Part shown: positions 59,650 to 64,000 of the stretch, in pieces
Numbering within the stretch: the first letter of the stretch is position 1
How the letters are laid out: every line of letters begins with the position of its first letter
NCBI RefSeq assembly: GCF_014839805.1
Contig: NC_051126.1
Coordinates: 5,774,609 to 5,838,608, forward strand
DNA length: 64,000 nt
Source of the DNA: Manduca sexta
Lineage: Eukaryota; Arthropoda; Insecta; Lepidoptera; Sphingidae
Reading direction: 5' to 3'
Translations under genes and position numbers: made by a program
Notes under the pieces: generated by a model
Database searches by the model: none
The model's input: the letters and a program-made list of their open reading frames with translations, nothing else
Told to the model about the DNA's origin: nothing

Positions 59650-59780
59650 AAACAGTTAGCTATAACAGGCGCCGTGACGTTTCTCAGGGGTATAATAACA
59701 TTAGTTGCTCGCTCGCCGCTAATCCATTAATTAACACCGCCGAGGTTTAATTGGGCTAGTTCACGTGGACGCAGACACCG
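59650..59780. promoter_or_regulatory. Complex block with homeodomain words, candidate enhancer
   Basis: Contains AGGCGCCGTGACGTTTCTCA, CCATTAATTAACACCGCCGA and TTTAATTGGGCTAGTTCACG, with an E-box CACGTG. No open frame. Among the most enhancer-like sequences by texture, but this is a judgement by eye. Confidence 0.28.
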
Positions 59781-60429
59781 TGGCCGTACAAATGAAATTA
59801 TATTTAATTTTTAATCAACGCGAAATGAACTTGTTTTTCTCAGGCTTTACGTAATTGCGATAGAGCAAATGATTTGGTAATTTTATGTTGGAATTTTTTT
59901 ATTTATCACTTACAAATTGTTGTAGGTTAATATTTCAAATTGAGACCAATATTTAGTTTATAAGCATCATGACATAAAATTCATCATATTTTGTACAGGC
60001 TTTAATATTATTAATATGCAGTATATTTTTTCACCAATAATATAATTGAGCAATTGGTTCGCAATAGACGCCGCTGATTGCGCCAATTACCTGTATTCAG
60101 TATTTTGTGGAATATTTAACCAAATTTACTCTCGGGAGTCATACAATTTTCGATAGATAGCTGTTTATTTTCGACATTCACATACAGTGCACTAGGTTAG
60201 TTTTGTTATGCAATGGTTATATTATGCAATGTACAACATCGTGTGAAGAAAATTTGTTTTAAATGAATAGCCACTATCAAAATATGTCAGTTCTTTGTAA
60301 CATTACATTACTACAAATGACTTTACGTTGAGATCATGTCTAATAGTTACACGAAAAATTGAAGCTAACGAAAATCCTTTCATATAAATATCTCCTTATT
60401 CTACAACGTTAGAAAATTGTAGTTGGAGA
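59781..60429. other. AT-rich non-coding stretch
   Basis: Nothing is recognised. Confidence 0.5.
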
Positions 60430-60610
60430 TAATTGCGATTCGCGATGCTACGTAGTATTCGTAGCTATGACAACTGGCAGCAATCATTCAATTGATCGCA
60501 CCGGTACTCGAGCTGCGAGCCCAGCGGGATTGCCTTATTATCCAATGAAACAGACGTCGCCGACGGCGCCTCGTCTCTGCCACTTTACATAAGGCACATG
60601 CGTCGGCTAA
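60430..60610. promoter_or_regulatory. Complex block
   Basis: Contains ATTGATCGCACCGGTACTCG, GAGCTGCGAGCCCAGCGGG and GACGTCGCCGACGGCGCC (dyad-like). No open frame. Candidate enhancer. Confidence 0.24.
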
Positions 60611-61079
60611 TAAACCGATGAATAACATGTTATTACTCTACATTCAATTTTAGTTCTCTGTATCATACAGATTTTCCTTGAAAAAATTAGGTTCGTAATG
60701 CGCGCATGGATCATACTGCAAACTCGAGAGAGACTTAAACTTTTTTTAAGAAATAGTAGTTCTCGGTCGTAGGTTTGAGCTGCAGGTTGGCTAATAGAGT
60801 TGTATAACATCTCCCGAATTAGTGAGGCAAGGTATTATAATGCTATTATTATTTCTATTATTTCTATAAAAAATACTTAAATATTTTATATCAAAAACCT
60901 TAATAATATCATTATATCTAAATCGATTTACAATGTTTACCTATATTGTCATCACTTTCACAAAAGGAAAGCTCGCAAGAAATACGAAATCGCGTTTTCA
61001 TATATACCTATTACCCATACGTATTAGTAATTACTCCAATTTAAACATCTTACGTAAAATATACAATAGTTCATAGTGA
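60611..61079. other. AT-rich non-coding stretch
   Basis: Nothing is recognised; the 67-codon minus frame has no features. Confidence 0.5.
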
Positions 61080-61300
61080 TTGATGTCTTCCTCTTGACGT
61101 CATTGCGTAGTTTCGCCAAGCATGATACTGATCTATCGTAACCTTTTTATTCTCGAATAGCGATAAAGGCACATTAAATATAATATTGCCGTGTCTACGC
61201 GTTGTAATGTGGAGTTGGCGCCGCGACGTCGACGCCGCTTGCTCCGGAACACCGTCAATTGAACATTAACCTCTGACGAGAAATTGATTTTCCACCTGAT
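61080..61300. promoter_or_regulatory. Complex block
   Basis: TTGACGTCATTGCG (a full CRE/ATF palindrome TGACGTCA at about 61094) and GGCGCCGCGACGTCGACGCC. No open frame. Candidate enhancer. Confidence 0.27.
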
Positions 61301-61841
61301 TCTATTACGAGTTATATGTTTGATAGAACAGTGTTCAGTCTCGCTTAGTTTTCTGTTGAGCTAGTGAAAATATTGTTTATAAACATTAATACGGTTCTTA
61401 TAAATCAACACTTTTGAAAAGTTTTATATTTATAAATTATCTTCGCAATTAAACCAATCAAATCATTTCTTAAGTTTATTTGTAGAGAAAAAAGGATATA
61501 GAAAAAAATTAAAACATAAAAGGTTTTGACATAAAAGGACGAAACCATGAAATCAATATACGTATTTCAGTCGACATGTGTTGCGAGTCACAACGTGCTA
61601 CGCATTGGGACACGTGAAGCATTTCCTCATTGTCGCACAAGCGATCGCTGCTTTTTGTCCCTGCTGTGAATATGTACTGCATACTAATTATAATTTATCG
61701 TCTTGCTTGTTGCTACGTTTTAAACGATATTTTCGATGAAAAACAGAAAGATATTATGTATATTATTATTTTCTGCATTCTGAATTAAATAACTATCTAG
61801 GTACAAATAAAAAATAACAGTTCGAACCATTGTGTTAAAAC
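61301..61841. other. AT-rich non-coding stretch
   Basis: One complex patch at 61600-61675 (ACGCATTGGGACACGTGAAG). No gene. Confidence 0.5.
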
Positions 61842-61853
61842 ATTAACTATAGT

Positions 61854-61951
61854 GATTTCTTATGTTTACGCGAATATTAGACATTGAAATAAAACTATTT
61901 TACGGATTTTATCGTGGTTTTTTATATTATTATTTTCTCCCGACGTTAATT
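61854..61951 (-). mobile_element. Short Penelope-type 3'-end insertion with 12-bp target duplication
   Basis: The 98-bp insert carries TTCTTATGTTTACGCGAATA, ATAAAACTATTTTACGGATT, ATCGTGGTTTTTTATATTAT and TCTCCCGACGTT. It is bounded by perfect direct repeats ATTAACTATAGT at 61842-61853 and 61952-61963. On the minus strand this is the last part of the element at 58984-59520, so it looks like a severely 5'-truncated retrotransposition product. Confidence 0.8.
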
Positions 61952-61963
61952 ATTAACTATAGT

Positions 61964-63494
61964 ATTAACATAATTATGGCCTTCATTATGATAATCGTGC
62001 TCGTAAAGAGTTAAGAATAAACGTGGATTCGTCCGTCTCTTTTACGAATTAAAATGAAATGGAAGTCTTAGGCCATAACGTATAATATTTAACACTTGGC
62101 AAACAAAGTTACTGTAACCTTTGAACCCTCCAAAATATAATCAACGAGAGTAACAGCTCATACCGGAACACACACTTAGTAACCGCACCAATGAAAATGC
62201 TATAAATGGCTTACGAAACCAAAGTAATATTCTTGAGAAAAATAAAAACATTGAAGCATACAAAATAAATCGGATGCCATGGTAATTGGTTAGCTATCAT
62301 GTAAACACAAACCTACACATTTTTATAGAAGACTGGAATTTTTATTAAACTAACTAGTTGTTGCGTAGGTAGAACCAACTAGACCGGTAGAATCTCATTG
62401 CCTGCATCCTGTCTTCAATTCCCGACTAAGAGAGGTGATCTAACACTGACCCATATTCCTAGAATTTCTTGAATGTTGATAATCAGGTCGATAGTCAATC
62501 GAAAGATCCGCAAGTAGGGAACTACATGGCTGTGCATTGTTGTGTGACAATGTATATTTTTTGTCAGTTGTAAGCGTTTCTGTAGTAAATACCAATAATC
62601 TTAATTTTTTCCACATATTTGATCTTGTCGAGTAGAATCGGCTCCGCTAAATATAAGGGACAGAACATAATACTTTTTGTGAATCATTCGCATTTTTTCT
62701 GCCTCGGAAGCCGCAGGTAAAAGATCCTAGATCCGGGTTCTGGTTTGTGTGCATTTTGTTATTGTGAATTTGTAATGTTTACTAGTATGCAATTTTATTA
62801 TCAATGACAATCACATCAGCTGCGTTATTTGGGCAATTGGGTCGCTTTTTTTCCTATAATTTTTTTTTACACTTCAAATATATATGAATGTGTTCTTTCA
62901 TCGGATTTTTTGATTTGAGGTTATTTCATTTGAGCTATGTCCAATATAAATTGTTTATTAATATTATGAAAACATAACATCTTTACGGTTTCAGATATTG
63001 TATGTGCCAGTTTTGTCTTAATATATCGGAATATTTCTAATTCCAAAATTTGTGTACATATTTACATTTATTGAAATTTTAAGATTATATAACATATATT
63101 ATCTTTTTCTACCGAACTACTTACATCTTCTTCTGCCATATTGAGATCGAAATGTTCTATAAAATTTCTAGATATAAACTAAAAACTAAATGTTTGTTCC
63201 GGACTAGGAAAAGTCTGTGGACATACTGAGGGGTTACTAATTGCCGCTATTGCCGTAGTATGAAGCAAGGAGCGCAATAAAGCTATCCCGCAACCATCGC
63301 ACTATTGTATTGACGTCTATGAACTACAACGCCTTTTAGCTTTACCGACGCTCTTTATTTTTTTTACAGCTTTAACAGCCTTCTGGCTTTTCAAGTCTCA
63401 ACATTTCTATTTTTTAAGGCAGTAGCTGAAATCAACTGGGAATCACTGATAAAGTTCAATCCGTAAGACGACTTCGTGAGAACTAACAAAATTT
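61964..63494. other. AT-rich non-coding stretch
   Basis: No gene is recognised. A degenerate tRNA-like segment near 62385-62430 (CATCCTGTCTTCAATTCCCG) may be a SINE scrap. Confidence 0.45.
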
Positions 63495-63620
63495 GTAACT
63501 AATAGAATTTGTATGTTTCTGAGGCTAATCTCTAGAACTGTTGAACCGATTTTGAAGATTCTTTCACTAATAGGAAGCAACATTATTCCTTAGTGCTATA
63601 GCTTCATTGCAAACTTGGTT
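63495..63620 (+). mobile_element. Degraded Helitron-family fragment
   Basis: GGCTAATCTCTAGAACTGTT, GAACCGATTTTGAAGATTCT and TTCCTTAGTGCTATAGCTTC follow the order of the minisatellite unit at 51011, but strongly diverged (GCTAATCTCAGGAACTACCG there). Only one unit is present. Probably an older relative. Confidence 0.5.
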
Positions 63621-64000
63621 TTTGTACATAATTTAAATATTAACTTGTGATGGGGTTTTCGCTTTTCAACCACTTACATTTTCACTGTATGTGTTAGTCT
63701 TTCGTCTAGACATTCCAAGTGTTAGAATCAGTGGAGCAAAAAGATTTATGCATCTTATTAGAAATATTTTCCATCCAGTAATTTCGTGTTATAGAAAGTA
63801 TTTTCCAACATTTCTGATGCTGTTATATTTCTTGTGCTGTCCAAATCATTACCGTGAAGTAATAGTAACACGCTATGTCGACAGTTATTGCTTTTACCAT
63901 GTTTTTTGTGTCAGTTTCCCATTAGTTTCCTTACGGTGGCTGTCAGTTCATATCTCAACTAGAATCTCGTGCGAACGTATCTGCATACGGTTCCATTCAC
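63621..64000. other. AT-rich non-coding stretch
   Basis: Nothing is recognised up to the window edge. Confidence 0.5.

Noticed and set aside
1..64000. Known insect microRNAs (let-7, miR-100, iab-4, miR-193, bantam and others)
   Set aside because: I scanned by eye for mature sequences I remember on both strands and saw none. This is not a substitute for a covariance or BLAST search.
1..64000. Homeobox or other transcription-factor exons
   Set aside because: No frame shows a homeodomain, zinc-finger or similar signature, so the link to a developmental gene stays an inference from non-coding texture.

Overview
The window looks like AT-rich nuclear DNA from a moth or butterfly (Lepidoptera). 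I recognise no intact gene. The call rests on the interspersed repeats: Helitrons with the GCGGGCGGAGCCGCG...CTAG end, tRNA-headed SINEs with CAT/ATGT tails, the element ending CATCAGG(C/T)..GGCAAGCTCGTC plus an A tail, the repeat opening AACCGACTTCAAAAAAGG, and an abundant 3' end built around TCTCCCGACGTTTCGAAGAC. All are families I know as common in Lepidoptera. The species cannot be read from the sequence. || Layout. 1-9.2 kb is AT-rich with a CpG-rich patch (527-790), a perfect 36-bp palindrome (1620-1655), a LINE-like 3' end, one retroposon (6426-6717) and a 150-bp fold-back element (7792-7941). 9.2-15.2 kb has several blocks of complex, GC-richer sequence that look like regulatory DNA, plus one Penelope-type 3' end (12458-12665). 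16.9-24.7 kb is the densest cluster of GC-rich blocks and has almost no recognisable transposon. 25.4-26.5 kb holds a tRNA-derived SINE, a pair of palindromic elements and a hairpin. 27-33 kb has more GC-rich blocks, a 9-bp tandem repeat and a second SINE family. 34-49 kb mixes transposon fragments with candidate regulatory blocks, including a 21-bp GATA palindrome (38655-38675). 50.9-52.8 kb is a head-to-tail pair of non-autonomous Helitrons carrying 123-bp minisatellites. 53-64 kb is AT-rich with a decayed Penelope-like element (58984-59520) that still shows RT-end and GIY-YIG endonuclease sequence, and a short copy of its 3' end with a 12-bp target-site duplication (61854-61951). || Interpretation. 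No open reading frame is longer than 139 codons, and none resembles a cellular protein I recognise. The ORFs are best read as chance frames, many of them in GC-rich patches where stop codons are rare. The alternation of AT-rich DNA with dozens of 100-300 bp GC-rich blocks fits a large intron or an intergenic regulatory landscape of a developmental gene. That is inference: only alignment with related genomes and RNA data could show which blocks are conserved or transcribed. The clearest findings are transposon structures: the Helitron dimer, the Penelope-derived endonuclease relic linking an abundant anonymous repeat to its parent, and several fold-back elements.
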